DNA from: Rallus limicola
Lineage: Eukaryota; Chordata; Aves; Gruiformes; Rallidae
DNA length: 64,000 nt
Direction of reading: 5' to 3'
Assembly (NCBI GenBank): GCA_022605955.1
Contig: JAKCOZ010000005.1
Location: 46,304,950 to 46,368,949 of the forward strand
Within the stretch, counting starts at the first letter, position 1, and each line of letters begins with the position of its first letter. The notes below the pieces were generated by a model that saw nothing but the letters and a program-made list of their open reading frames with translations, did not search any database and was not told the origin of the DNA. A program made the position numbers and the translations under genes. This document shows, in pieces, positions 1-19,560 of this stretch.

Positions 1-1
1 G

Positions 2-640
2 CAGGTAGATTACATTGGTCCATTCCGAAGGTCGGAAAACAAATATTATGTTTTAGTAGGAGTTGAAATTATATCAGGTTTAGTTCAAGCCACAGCGTTC
101 AGACAAGCTAACGGAGAAAATACAGTTAAAGCTTTGGAAATGTGGTTCAGCTACCTCCCTAAACCACATTCAATTCAGTCAGATAATGGTTCTCACTTTA
201 CTGCCAAAGTAGTTCAGGACTGGGCAAAGAGAGAGGGAATCATATGGGTTTTACACACCCCCTACTATCCCCAGGCAAATGGAATAGTAGAAAGAACAAA
301 TGGACTTCTCAAACGCTTTCTGAAACCCCATGAACCAGGCTGGTCAGATAGATTATGGACTGCTGTTACTCATGTGAATAACCGATGGGGAACAAACGGG
401 TGCCCTAAAATCACTGCATTCTGTCCAAAGCCTCCAACCCTAATCTCGAGTACTAATGACTCTGAGAAACCCCAGAACACTTTTCATTTTCCTGGTCAGC
501 CAGTATTGGTAAAATTACCCACTATTGGAACTGTACCACTTGTTCTTGAAACCCCTTTGAACAAATTCGCTTGGAAAGCAAAAGATTCTCATGGGAAAGA
601 ATACAAGATCAATGCTAGGTGGATTATTCCATCCTTCTAA
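2..640 (+). CDS. pol: Retroviral pol, integrase C-terminal part (partial, runs in from the left edge)
   Basis: This is an open frame of 212 codons from the window edge to a TAA at 638-640. It covers the integrase catalytic core and C-terminal domain, which insert proviral DNA into host chromosomes. The catalytic triad is visible: Asp in QVDYIGP near the start, Asp in QSDNGSHF, and Glu in NGIVERTNG with exactly 35 residues between the second and third, as in DDE integrases. The tail contains a small beta-rich C-terminal domain ending at WIIPSF. The core motifs resemble ERV-L and foamy-virus integrases more than gammaretroviral ones; this is from family knowledge, not a search. No frameshift or stop is seen. 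The first ATG in this frame (134) is internal and is not the gene start. Confidence 0.88.
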   Translation, partial: QVDYIGPFRRSENKYYVLVGVEIISGLVQATAFRQANGENTVKALEMWFSYLPKPHSIQSDNGSHFTAKVVQDWAKREGIIWVLHTPYYPQANGIVERTNGLLKRFLKPHEPGWSDRLWTAVTHVNNRWGTNGCPKITAFCPKPPTLISSTNDSEKPQNTFHFPGQPVLVKLPTIGTVPLVLETPLNKFAWKAKDSHGKEYKINARWIIPSF

Positions 641-699
641 TAACCACTTAATGTCAGTCCTCTAGAAGGAACCAAGTTCAGTTTTGTCCCCCACCGCCT

Positions 700-752
700 T
701 TTTTTTTTTAATTGTTTGGTTTGGTTTTTGTTGTTTTGTTTTTTTTTTTCAG
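700..752 (+). promoter_or_regulatory. T-rich tract and splice acceptor for the env mRNA
   Basis: About 50 nt of nearly pure T with some G ends in CAG at 750-752, an excellent 3' splice site. It lies between the pol stop (640) and the env ATG (779), where retroviral env subgenomic messages are joined. A message spliced here begins at 753 and its first ATG is at 779, with A at -3. This decides the env start: the in-frame ATG at 716 lies in the pyrimidine tract and would be removed by splicing. Confidence 0.7.
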
Positions 753-778
753 GAAAAAACAAAAAAACCACTGCGAGG

Positions 779-2323
779 ATGCCTACATTTGTAGCAGCAA
801 TATTTCTTTTTGTCCTTGCTTATGCAAGTCGAGATCAGTTGACTCCACCTGGATTTGAAAATAATGAGTTTATCCTGTTAGCCAAATCTGTAAGTGAGGC
901 TTTCAATTTAAGCCATTGCTGGGTATGTGGTGGACCCTTCGGTCTATCAAGCTGGCCGTGGGTTGCTACACCCCTCAGCCCAGGACAAATTGTGAGCAAT
1001 TATAGCAAAATCAATAACGCCTCCTGGAAACATGAAGAAACGTGGCCAGTTCAGTTCCCTTCCAAAGGGATATACTGTTTAAACCGCACCCAAAAGGGGG
1101 GAATCAGTGTAGGGGAGAGCAAATGCCAATGGACACTGACATACCGCATTGAGCATGGCAATGGCATATGGCTCTGGCTTAATGAAGTTGGGCATAGCAG
1201 AAAAATTTTCAAATACTGGTCCAACAAAAATGAGTCTTCTGACCATCGGGGGCAGGATGGCCACCGTTATGTCCAAACCTGTGAATGGCAAAATCAAACA
1301 GGTGCGTGGCGTTGTACCGGACGAACGCATACTCCCTGGTGGAAACAACAGTGGAAAAATACCATCTTTCGTGGCCCTCCGGGAGAACCCACCGCCTTTC
1401 GTGGCCCTCTGGGAGACCGCAACACATCTTATTTTCAATTCCCAAGGACTGCAGTTGGACCCTTTGCTACAGGGGCCACAGCTCAGCAGGGACATTACTG
1501 GATTTGTGGATACAAGGCCTACACAATGCTACCCGCAAATTGGTCAGGGGTTTGCTATATTGGAATCATTCGGCCTCTATTTTTTCTTCTGCCAGGGGAA
1601 GAGGGTCCTCAACTGGGAGTGAGACTTTATGACAATCTGGGTGATGAAGGTTTTGCACGACGCAAAAGATCTCTTGGGTTTGAAATAGGTGGATCACAAA
1701 AATGGGGCAAAGATGAATGGCCTCCCGAAAGAATAATACAATATTACGGGCCGGCCACATGGAATCCTAATGAATGGATAGCGGGGGCACGAGAACCAAT
1801 TTATAATCTGAACCGCATAATTCGCCTGCAGGCTGTTCTAGAAATAATTACCAACAAAACGGCCACTGCCATAGATCTCCTAAACCAACAATCCCAAGAG
1901 ATGCGCACTGCAATCCTGCAACACCGCATGGTTTTAGATTACCTTCTGGCTGAAGAGGGAGGAGTATGTGGGAAATTAAATATTTCTAACTGTTGTTTGC
2001 AAATCCGTGATGTGGGTGAAGTAGTCACACAACTGACAACAGATATCCGAAAGCTAGCCCATGTTCCTGTCCAAACATGGAACGGCTGGGACATCGACCT
2101 GTGGTCCTGGTTGCCAGGAGCCCCGTGGCTAAAACGCCTTTTATTCTATATGATGTGTGGATTAGCAGCTCTGATGTTTTTGCCTTGTGTGATACCATGC
2201 CTGATTCAGTTGATTCAAACCGTAGTGAACCGCATGCAAATAATCACTGTAAACCCACCCAATGATGTTACACATATCAGATTGATAAAGCCAACCAAAC
2301 ATGCAGCTGTTAGAATTATATAA
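779..2323 (+). CDS. env: Retroviral envelope glycoprotein, uninterrupted 514-residue ORF
   Basis: A complete SU-TM precursor by layout. Residues 1-17 form a signal peptide. SU carries CWVC at residues 47-50, the disulfide-exchange motif of gamma-type envelopes, and about ten N-glycosylation sequons in all. A tandem ten-residue duplication occupies residues 197-216. A furin-type site RRKR lies at 294-297. TM has a heptad-like helix at about 345-390, then a Cys followed by seven residues and a Cys-Cys pair (397, 405, 406). Most envelopes of this kind have six residues between. A hydrophobic span at about 453-482 should be the membrane anchor, followed by a 30-residue tail. No strongly hydrophobic fusion peptide directly follows RRKR. 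There is no stop or frameshift. Start 779 is preferred over 716 because of the splice acceptor at 752. Expression and function are unknown. Confidence 0.88.
   Translation: MPTFVAAIFLFVLAYASRDQLTPPGFENNEFILLAKSVSEAFNLSHCWVCGGPFGLSSWPWVATPLSPGQIVSNYSKINNASWKHEETWPVQFPSKGIYCLNRTQKGGISVGESKCQWTLTYRIEHGNGIWLWLNEVGHSRKIFKYWSNKNESSDHRGQDGHRYVQTCEWQNQTGAWRCTGRTHTPWWKQQWKNTIFRGPPGEPTAFRGPLGDRNTSYFQFPRTAVGPFATGATAQQGHYWICGYKAYTMLPANWSGVCYIGIIRPLFFLLPGEEGPQLGVRLYDNLGDEGFARRKRSLGFEIGGSQKWGKDEWPPERIIQYYGPATWNPNEWIAGAREPIYNLNRIIRLQAVLEIITNKTATAIDLLNQQSQEMRTAILQHRMVLDYLLAEEGGVCGKLNISNCCLQIRDVGEVVTQLTTDIRKLAHVPVQTWNGWDIDLWSWLPGAPWLKRLLFYMMCGLAALMFLPCVIPCLIQLIQTVVNRMQIITVNPPNDVTHIRLIKPTKHAAVRII
1366..1425 (+). 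repeat. 30-bp in-frame tandem duplication inside env
   Basis: Units 1366-1395 and 1396-1425 share a 21-nt block that differs at one base. The encoded FRGP motif appears twice, ten residues apart, in a Gly/Pro-rich part of SU. The reading frame is kept. Confidence 0.8.
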
Positions 2324-2377
2324 TCAAATTGATTTATGTACACTGAAAAACCTTTGAATGTTTGAACAATGAACACT

Positions 2378-2383
2378 TTTATT
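2378..2383 (-). terminator. Poly(A) signal for the antisense mini-gene
   Basis: AATAAA on the minus strand, 48 nt beyond the TAG at 2433-2431. A G/T-rich stretch follows, as expected for cleavage and polyadenylation. It lies only 55 bp from the env stop codon on the other strand, so the two genes are convergent and almost abut. Confidence 0.55.
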
Positions 2384-2430
2384 ATAAAACATAACTAAAC
2401 AAGAAACTATTAACAAGAATTGGAAAACAA

Positions 2431-2894
2431 CTATTTATGGTCAAAACAACAAAACAAACTAGTAAGGAATATAGAAATAATTGCAAGTAGAGAAACCCCA
2501 AACAAAGCATAAAGTAATATTGTAGAACGCCTTTTGTAACATTCCACCTCCATTTTAAGTTCTTCATATTTGTTGTCAACATTTTGCCTAAAAGTAAACG
2601 ACAAAGAAAGAAAACGTTTTAATCCTGGCCATAACTGACCATACAGGTTAACTGCTTTCAGTAACACCCACCTTGATGCTCGCTTCGGAGGGAAAGTCCG
2701 CGCTTTTGTCCTTTCCTCTCCGGCAAGTGACGCCACAATCTAATGGTGAAAAAACATTGCACCACTGTAACTACCAGGCCATATTTATTGGCCATAAATG
2801 GTACCATTAACACACTCACTGATACGGTGGCAAGCTCAGGGAACGGGTCCGGGATCTCACACTCTGAAATCTCGCCCTCACGTGCGGTCGCCAT
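2431..2894 (-). CDS. Antisense three-exon mini-gene encoding a predicted tail-anchored protein (unrecognised)
   Basis: Proposed coding exons on the minus strand are 2894-2820 (75 nt), 2739-2672 (68 nt) and 2587-2431 (157 nt). Intron 1 (2819-2740, 80 nt) starts GTGAGT and ends TTCACCATTAG. Intron 2 (2671-2588, 84 nt) starts GTGGGT and ends TTTACTTTTAG after a long pyrimidine tract. The exons join in phase and give about 99 residues. The N-terminal 25 are acidic, the middle exon is basic, and exon 3 has a charged helix (KYEELKMEVECYKRR), then one hydrophobic span of about 22 residues and a Cys-Cys ending, as in a tail-anchored membrane protein. The ATG lies in AAAGATGGCGAC, close to the TISU/YY1 element used by messages with very short leaders. 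A gene lying antisense in a retrovirus keeps its introns, because they are not spliced from the genomic RNA. I do not recognise the product. It could be a captured host gene or an antisense accessory gene, by analogy with HBZ of HTLV-1. The gene model is inference. Confidence 0.55.
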
Positions 2895-2912
2895 CTTTCA
2901 CCCCCACAAGAT

Positions 2913-3001
2913 TTGCGCATGTTTTGTTTTTATATTGTCTGCGCATGCGCAATTTCTCTTCACAGAAAACACTGGAAAGTTCTAGAAGGTGGCGCATGCG
3001 A
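2913..3001 (-). promoter_or_regulatory. Compact promoter-like block: three NRF1-type sites and a heat-shock element
   Basis: Just upstream of the antisense ATG are a perfect NRF1 palindrome TGCGCATGCGCA (2940-2951), a second site GGCGCATGCGA (2991-3001) and a half-like site TTGCGCAT (2913-2920). Between the two full sites, 2975-2987 reads GAA-nn-TTC-nn-GAA, a perfect three-unit HSF1 element. There is no TATA box. The arrangement is typical of short housekeeping promoters and could also fire on the plus strand. Confidence 0.5.
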
Positions 3002-3521
3002 AATCCCTATAGTGTAGCCATAATAGTGATGCAGGATGGATATGACGTTGCTTCTACGTTATTAAGTGTTAAGAATATTGTAACCCAACTTAGATTTGGT
3101 TCATGTACCACTAAACACTTTTGATTTTATAGAACTCATGTATTCTTAATGTCAAACTGAGTGTCGGAGAGCTCGACAAATTCAATGAACCACTATGCAG
3201 CCAGTAAACACAAAAACCCGGTAAAGTTCGACACAGTCCTTTAAATGGTGTCGGGGTGGTAGAAGTGTCCCACTTCTGTTGTTCACACCACTCTGGATCT
3301 GATACAAAAATCAGACAAAAACAAACAACATGCTATAGTAGCAACTCTGCCAATAATTGACCTTCTTTTGTTTATAAATTAGTCTCCTGCACCTCAGTTT
3401 GATATTATACAAATCTTGTCAATCGTGGGAAATTGCGAGGAGGAAGCGACATTCATCACTTACAGCCCCCCCTCAAAATGCATGATCAGCCAAAAAATTT
3501 GGATCTAAACTAAATGGGGCA
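3002..3521. other. Unassigned ERV segment between the antisense promoter and the LTR
   Basis: No convincing gene on either strand. It contains two TGTCGG motifs (3162 and 3249) that could each be an alternative LTR left end, the first followed by an inverted CGACA. A short purine-rich stretch at about 3512-3519 could serve as the polypurine tract. Confidence 0.4.
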
Positions 3522-4639
3522 TGAAAATCTACGTTACACCCAGCTTCCACCTCCCAATTCTCCCAAGCTAAATTTACATTATATATACTGTAAAATTGTT
3601 ATTATAATATCAATTCTTTTTCTACACGCACACAATTTGTTAAAATTGATTATCAATTATATTATTGATTATCAGAAATTCATTATTAGAATTGTAGTCT
3701 ATACTATTTTCTTTCTCTCTCTCTTACTCTTTCTATTTCTGTCTTCTCTGCTGCCACCACAATACGTCACCAGTCAGAGCCACGGGGTGGAATGTAAGGA
3801 AATTCCTTAGTGCAAGCCACAGTGTTTCCAAAAACTCCGTAAATCCTTCAATAGATGCCTGTCTCTGACTGATGGTGGGATGAGCATCCATAAATAATAG
3901 GATGCTTTACAAACAGAAGTTTAAGGAGTTACATTTCCAAGGTCTGGACAAATAATAAACCTTAGTCTTTATCAATAGAAGCCCTGTGCTAAGGAATTTA
4001 AGGAGGAAACATTTCCAAGGACTAAATCACTTTAGTGCCAATTACGAAGGACCATTTGGCACTTGGAGGTTGTTAGAGGAGATACCTCTGATAATGACAA
4101 TGTCCAGCTGGGATATTGGTGACTACGCATGCGTCAAGAAGAGAGGTGAAAAGTTTAACCTGATGAAGACTACAGGCCTTCATCCTGAAGACCCCAACTC
4201 ACGACCACCAGAGAGCATTGCGCCTGCGCCATGAGGAGGGATTTATGGAAATGAAGCCATGAAGTTAATTTGCATACGAAGCGGGACAGGTCATGCATAT
4301 GTATAGGTGTTACGAATTCCAAACACCTTTCCTCTATAAAAAGTCAAACAGCAATTCATTCAGCGGAACTTCCCCCACCATGAAGTGAAGTCGAGCTGGT
4401 CCCGCAAGACATCATGGGAATCCGTGGTGGTAGCTATAACTTTCCTATAACTTTAAACTCCTTTACCTTTCTTTCTCTTTTCTTTCCTTCTCTCGCACTC
4501 TCTAACACCTTTTGCGAATTTTGATGTAACAATTAAACTTTCTTATGATACGGCATTTGACCTCGTTTGTGTCTTAATCTCACTCTGGGAATTATAAAAG
4601 AATCTCGCCCCTGACCGGGCTATTCCGGAACGGGACACA
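3522..4639 (+). mobile_element. 3' LTR of the endogenous retrovirus (left boundary uncertain)
   Basis: The right part is clearly LTR: TATA box at 4335-4341, presumed cap site near 4365, a T/C-rich R region, ATTAAA at 4532-4537 and a GT-rich stretch after it, ending in GGGACACA at about 4639. In U3, a 22-nt motif (3921-3942) recurs at 3998-4020, and NRF1-like palindromes occur at 4125-4134 and 4220-4230. The left end is placed at a TG after the purine-rich stretch near 3512; 3162 or 3249 are alternatives. Only one LTR is in the window, so the ends cannot be checked by comparison with a 5' copy. Confidence 0.6.
4335..4537 (+). promoter_or_regulatory. LTR core promoter and poly(A) signal
   Basis: CTATAAAAAG gives a canonical TATA box at 4335-4341. 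ATTAAA at 4532-4537 followed by a GT-rich segment gives the polyadenylation signal. The promoter points towards the CYP46A1-like exons 0.7 kb downstream, so it could drive a chimeric transcript. Confidence 0.65.
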
Positions 4640-5064
4640 CTGACAGAACCAAAGGTACACTTATCAAGGCTGAATATGCATTAAATAAGATTTAATGAAT
4701 CATCTGTTGCATGTACAGAAATGTAACAGTTGCAGCGGAGATTCAGTTGGACAAAGAGCAAAGCAGTTTGCTGGGACCTGCCATCCAGACCCAAACATCT
4801 CTGGCACAGCAGCTAAAAAAGACCATGTCCTGTGTCTATGCATTGTTTTTTCTGACTGCAGGAGTACATCAGCCTGTCCCTGGTTCCTACCTTACCCCTG
4901 TGACTGCTGGGCATTGGCACAGTGAGGTTTTATTTTTAATCTTTCCTTATAGGGAGGAAATCACAAACAACCCTTGTATTGCATCACTGAACACCAAGGA
5001 CTGTAGACTATACAAAGCCCTGTGTTGGCATCCTCATGACACTCTCAACCTTCATTTTCTGCAG
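4640..5064 (+). other. Host flank between the LTR and CYP46A1-like exon 2
   Basis: Presumed intron 1. I looked for the N-terminal exon (a membrane anchor followed by a Pro-Gly-Pro-Pro hinge) and did not find it. The sequence ends in the pyrimidine-rich acceptor TTCATTTTCTGCAG of exon 2. Confidence 0.5.
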
Positions 5065-16013
<10,949 letters not shown>

Positions 16014-17495
16014 CTGCTCGGGACACCGTAGTGGTAGCATTTCTTCTGATTGTGAAGATCTTCACCCTAATCTAAGGTTAGGTTCTGCAGGTCTCTTTAA
16101 AGGGTTACTAGACTGATTTTTTTTTTCCTTAGCTTTCCTCATAATTTACTGAAGAAAACCTCGGGGGGAGTTGCTTGAGATGCGTTTGAGCATCTTTGAT
16201 CTGGAAGCATAACTGGAGTTGCAAAGCCTGTCACTTTCTTGGGGGACTATTTGGCTCTAACCAGACTTGAAAGATAATATCTTTTCACTGGAACATCCCT
16301 GGAGCCCCATGTAAACCTACACTCAAATCCTAGCTGATAGTTTCCACTAAATCTATTTACAATGCAACATAGTAAAGTAACCCCTCATTCAGGGAGTTTT
16401 CTATTTATACAATCAAATCAGAAACCTTAGAAGAGCACAAGATTTGGGATGAACTTGGGAAGAGAATTTGGAGATACTTTCTTGGTCAGAGTAATTTTCC
16501 CATCCTGGCTGAAACCAAGAAGAACTATTGATAGGAGCAATCAGAAACAAAAACCAGAGACCGAGGCCACCACTTTTCCCTGTTGCTTCTGCCTCATTTT
16601 CATTCAGTCTCTCTGGCTTTTCTTCCAGTATTACTCAGAGCAGATTCCCAGTCCATGCTGCTGAAAGGGGCTTTCCTGCTTCCTCCTACCCCCTCCCACA
16701 GCCTTTGCTCATTCTCCTGAAACACTATTCTTTTGATGGGGGAGTGTGTGTGTGTGTGTGTGTGTGAGACTTGCTGGATTTATTTTGACCTGGATCAGTC
16801 TCCCCATCAGGTTTACCACCAAGCTGTACCAATGCTTGGGTTAGATGGTTTGGTAGGTACAGCAGGATTGGAAGATAAGTGCCTGCAACCAAATACTGCT
16901 TAAAAGTATATTGCCACTGAAGAAATGCATCTGCAACTTGAGTGAGAGTTAGGAGGAGTCCTGCCTCCCCTTCTTCCACAGGGGGACCAGAATGGCTCAC
17001 AGCATGCTGGTTTGCAGCCTCTGCTAGGGGAAAAAAAAAAAACATCCTGTGAAAATGCCTTCTTCCAGGAATATGTGTATACCTAATATGAGTTTGGGCT
17101 TCATCTATTATGAAATACAGGGAATTTGAGACAATTAGTGCTTCTACTGTTACTTTGTCCCTTTTTGAAATGGAGGCAAGAGCCCAGTCTGTACACTGTC
17201 AAGTTCCCATGGTCGTTGTCACACCAGGAGTACTCCCTGACTCTGCTCCTGTTGTGCACAGTGTTGTTCAGTGCAGCAGCGGGGCAGCAGGCCAGTAAGG
17301 CTGAGGCAGCTTTTGGTAACATAAGCAATGTCATAATATACTAACATGACTTGTACCTAGAGGTGCCAGGAAGGTTTGGTCCATTTGCTAGGGAAGGTTT
17401 GGTCCATCTGTCAGTAGACCAGCTCTCTAATCCCTTGTGCTGGAGATCTGCTTATATCTTCCTAGACATTAATAAAATATAATTTGGAAACCTGA
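16014..17495 (+). other. Probable 3' UTR of the CYP46A1-like gene, poly(A) signal at 17471-17476
   Basis: No ORF of note. The first AATAAA after the stop is at 17471-17476 and would give a 3' UTR of about 1.46 kb. It includes a (TG)11 run and a 23-bp direct duplication whose 16-nt cores lie at 17369-17384 and 17392-17407. Confidence 0.5.
16745..16766 (+). repeat. (TG)11 microsatellite
   Basis: A perfect dinucleotide run inside the presumed 3' UTR. Confidence 0.95.
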
Positions 17496-19099
17496 GGACT
17501 CTTTGGCCGGATGTGTGTTCCCAGGGGGCTTGATGTCAGTCAGACTAGATGTGCTAGTGGTGTAACAAAAGGCTGAAGCTTGGGAATACGTCAGCGGGAA
17601 GGAAGCATCTCAGTGGTGTAGGGAGTGGGGGGAGCTGTGAACAGACAGCTCGCCAGACACGCTGGCAAACGGCGCTGAGGAGATGCGAGACGCCACCATC
17701 CCACTCTCCACTCTGCACTACTAATGAATAAGCTGAGATGCGATAGTCCCACAACTAAGTATTCCCTTCTGCTACCTCTGCAGTGGAGATGGGTACCTCC
17801 GAGGGGGGCTCACGGGGAGTGGTAGCATGTTAATGCCCTGCAGTGAGTTTGGTCAGACCTCATCTGCTCCAGAGCGGTGCCTTCTGCTGCCTCCCCCACC
17901 CCCAGCAACGATGCTCTTCCTGCTCTCTGCAAACCCACCCGCCATCCAGCTCTGCAGGGACTGCTGACACAGGCTTTCTTCCCGTGACACCCCAGAGCTC
18001 TTGCCCTGCCGTCGCCTATCAGTGCTGATCTCTTTCCAGCAGATGGCAAGCTCTCCTTGTCGATGTCCCCAACGGGATCAGCACTTCTCAGCCTTGGCAG
18101 CCTTGGCAGCACCTTCTCTTGGAAGACAACTTGTCCTGGGCTCATCTTCCAGGGCATCATAAAACAGGAGTAGATGGTGCCCTGTGACGTGGTGCGAACA
18201 CCCTGCAGCGCTCTCACTGTTTTCATCCTCTGCTCCCAGCCAGGAGGTGATGCCCTGTCCACCAAAAAAAAGAAAAACGAGCAGGTTCAGAAAAGCTGCA
18301 CCCTGGGGCCCTGCATCCTGGCTGGGTGCTGGCACAGGCTCTGCCAAACCCTCTTGAGAAGCTTCAGGCTGCAAGTGCCCAAGAAGACCCAGCTCTGGCT
18401 GCCATAGTGTGTGAAGAAGCTAGAGGTTGCAACTTTCATGGATGGCACAGGGAAGGACAGTTTTTTCTTGGTCTGGGGAAGAGAAATATGTTAATTTGCA
18501 TGAGAGGAATATCATCCTAGCCCTTACATGAAGCCAGGAGAAGCTCAGAATCATGGGATTCAATCACAGTAGTTGCAATAGCAGCACAGCCTGATGTTTT
18601 CTGAACAGTAGACAGCCTTCTGCTTCATCTCTGGCCTCTGGGGCAATGGATGTAGATAAGAAAGCACAAGATACTGTCCTTTATTGGTGGAACCAGGTAT
18701 GCAGAGCAGGATTCAGGAGATTTCATTCATTTTCAGGATCATTTATCCATTTATCCAGCCATGATCAGCTCCTAGTGGTTTTGTTTACCACAGCCTCTTT
18801 AAAGTGCTGTGCTAGGGGCATGCAGCACATGTTGTCACAGTATATTCAGAAAACCTGGTGTTCTGATGGTGAGCCTAGTACAAGCACACAGGTTAACTAC
18901 ACATGCATTTGTGCTAGGTGTGGTTTTATGATGAGAACTGCAACAGAAGGCCTTCCCTGGACCTAAGCAACATCTGCTCATGAGACAAGACAATCACAAA
19001 GCAGGTTTCCACAACACATACCCAACCCATCTCCTCCACGCTGTGCCCACACACTGGCAAAGGCAATAAAGCCAGAAACCTCCTTCTGCTGTGTGTTAC

Positions 19100-19155
19100 C
19101 AGAGATGGATGGTATGGGCTGGGATGGCATGGAGTGGGGTGGCATGGGATGGGTC
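19100..19155 (+). repeat. Short GGATGG/GGCATGG minisatellite
   Basis: Five to six imperfect units of about 10 nt (gggatggcat, gagtggggtg and similar). Confidence 0.6.
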
Positions 19156-19435
19156 CAGCAGGGCTGTTGCATGACCTGTCAATGTACCCACAAATTGCAA
19201 CATCTCGTGTTCTCCTGGACCTGGGGACAAAAGAAGCACTTTCAGAGGAGGAATAACATTTCCTGGCTGAGGCAGTGTTCTTCACTCCCTCAGTGATACT
19301 GGGGACAAGGAAGGCAGCAGCAAGGTGGGGGAACTGAAGCCTCAGAACTCTGTAATCAAAACTCAATAGCCTTGGTGACTATTAAGCAGGTATTCTTCAG
19401 AACTGCCCACGATGGGACACTGCAATCCTGCCAGA

Positions 19436-19560
19436 ATCTCGGTAGGATCTGGAGGTGTTAGTTGATGAGAAGCTCAACATGACCCAGAACATGACTTCTT
19501 TCCTCCTTCCCAGGGCCCACAACACACAATGCTCTGCTCTGAACTTCTCCAATGGTTTTG
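19436..19560 (+). mobile_element. Probable CR1 fragment from the end of ORF2
   Basis: The text ggatctggaggtgttagttg followed by atgagaagctcaacatgacc resembles the CR1 segment that precedes its 3' UTR. It is degraded, so its ends are approximate. Confidence 0.5.

Larger units (their letters stand above)
1..4639 (+). mobile_element. Endogenous retrovirus, 3' half (pol end, env, antisense segment, 3' LTR)
   Basis: In order the element shows an integrase reading frame running in from the left edge, an env ORF, about 1.2 kb between env and the LTR that is not ordinary retroviral sequence, and an LTR-like end with TATA box, poly(A) signal and a terminal CA near 4637-4639. The integrase reads like class III (ERV-L/spuma-related) enzymes, with a VDYIGP opening and an NGIVERTNG block, whereas the env has gamma-type features (CWVC in SU, RRKR cleavage site, Cys-Cys motif in TM). 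The 5' LTR, gag and most of pol lie outside the window. The element has the same orientation as the CYP46A1-like gene that follows 425 bp downstream. Integrase and env are both open, which suggests recent insertion or selection. Confidence 0.9.

Noticed and set aside
1079..1495. 138-codon ORF antisense to env, and plus-strand ORFs in other env frames
   Set aside because: They are shadows of env, without splice sites or a promoter, unlike the antisense gene after env.
2743..3124. Plus-strand ORFs of 80 and 108 codons over the antisense promoter
   Set aside because: No acceptor, Kozak context or protein-like composition. The minus-strand model explains the sequence better.
3514..3810. 98-codon hydrophobic ORF at the left end of the LTR
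   Set aside because: Ile/Leu/Phe/Tyr content follows from AT-rich sequence, and it spans the presumed LTR boundary.
17810..18265. 151-codon minus-strand ORF
   Set aside because: No recognisable motif, no promoter or poly(A) context, and overlapping frames on the other strand.
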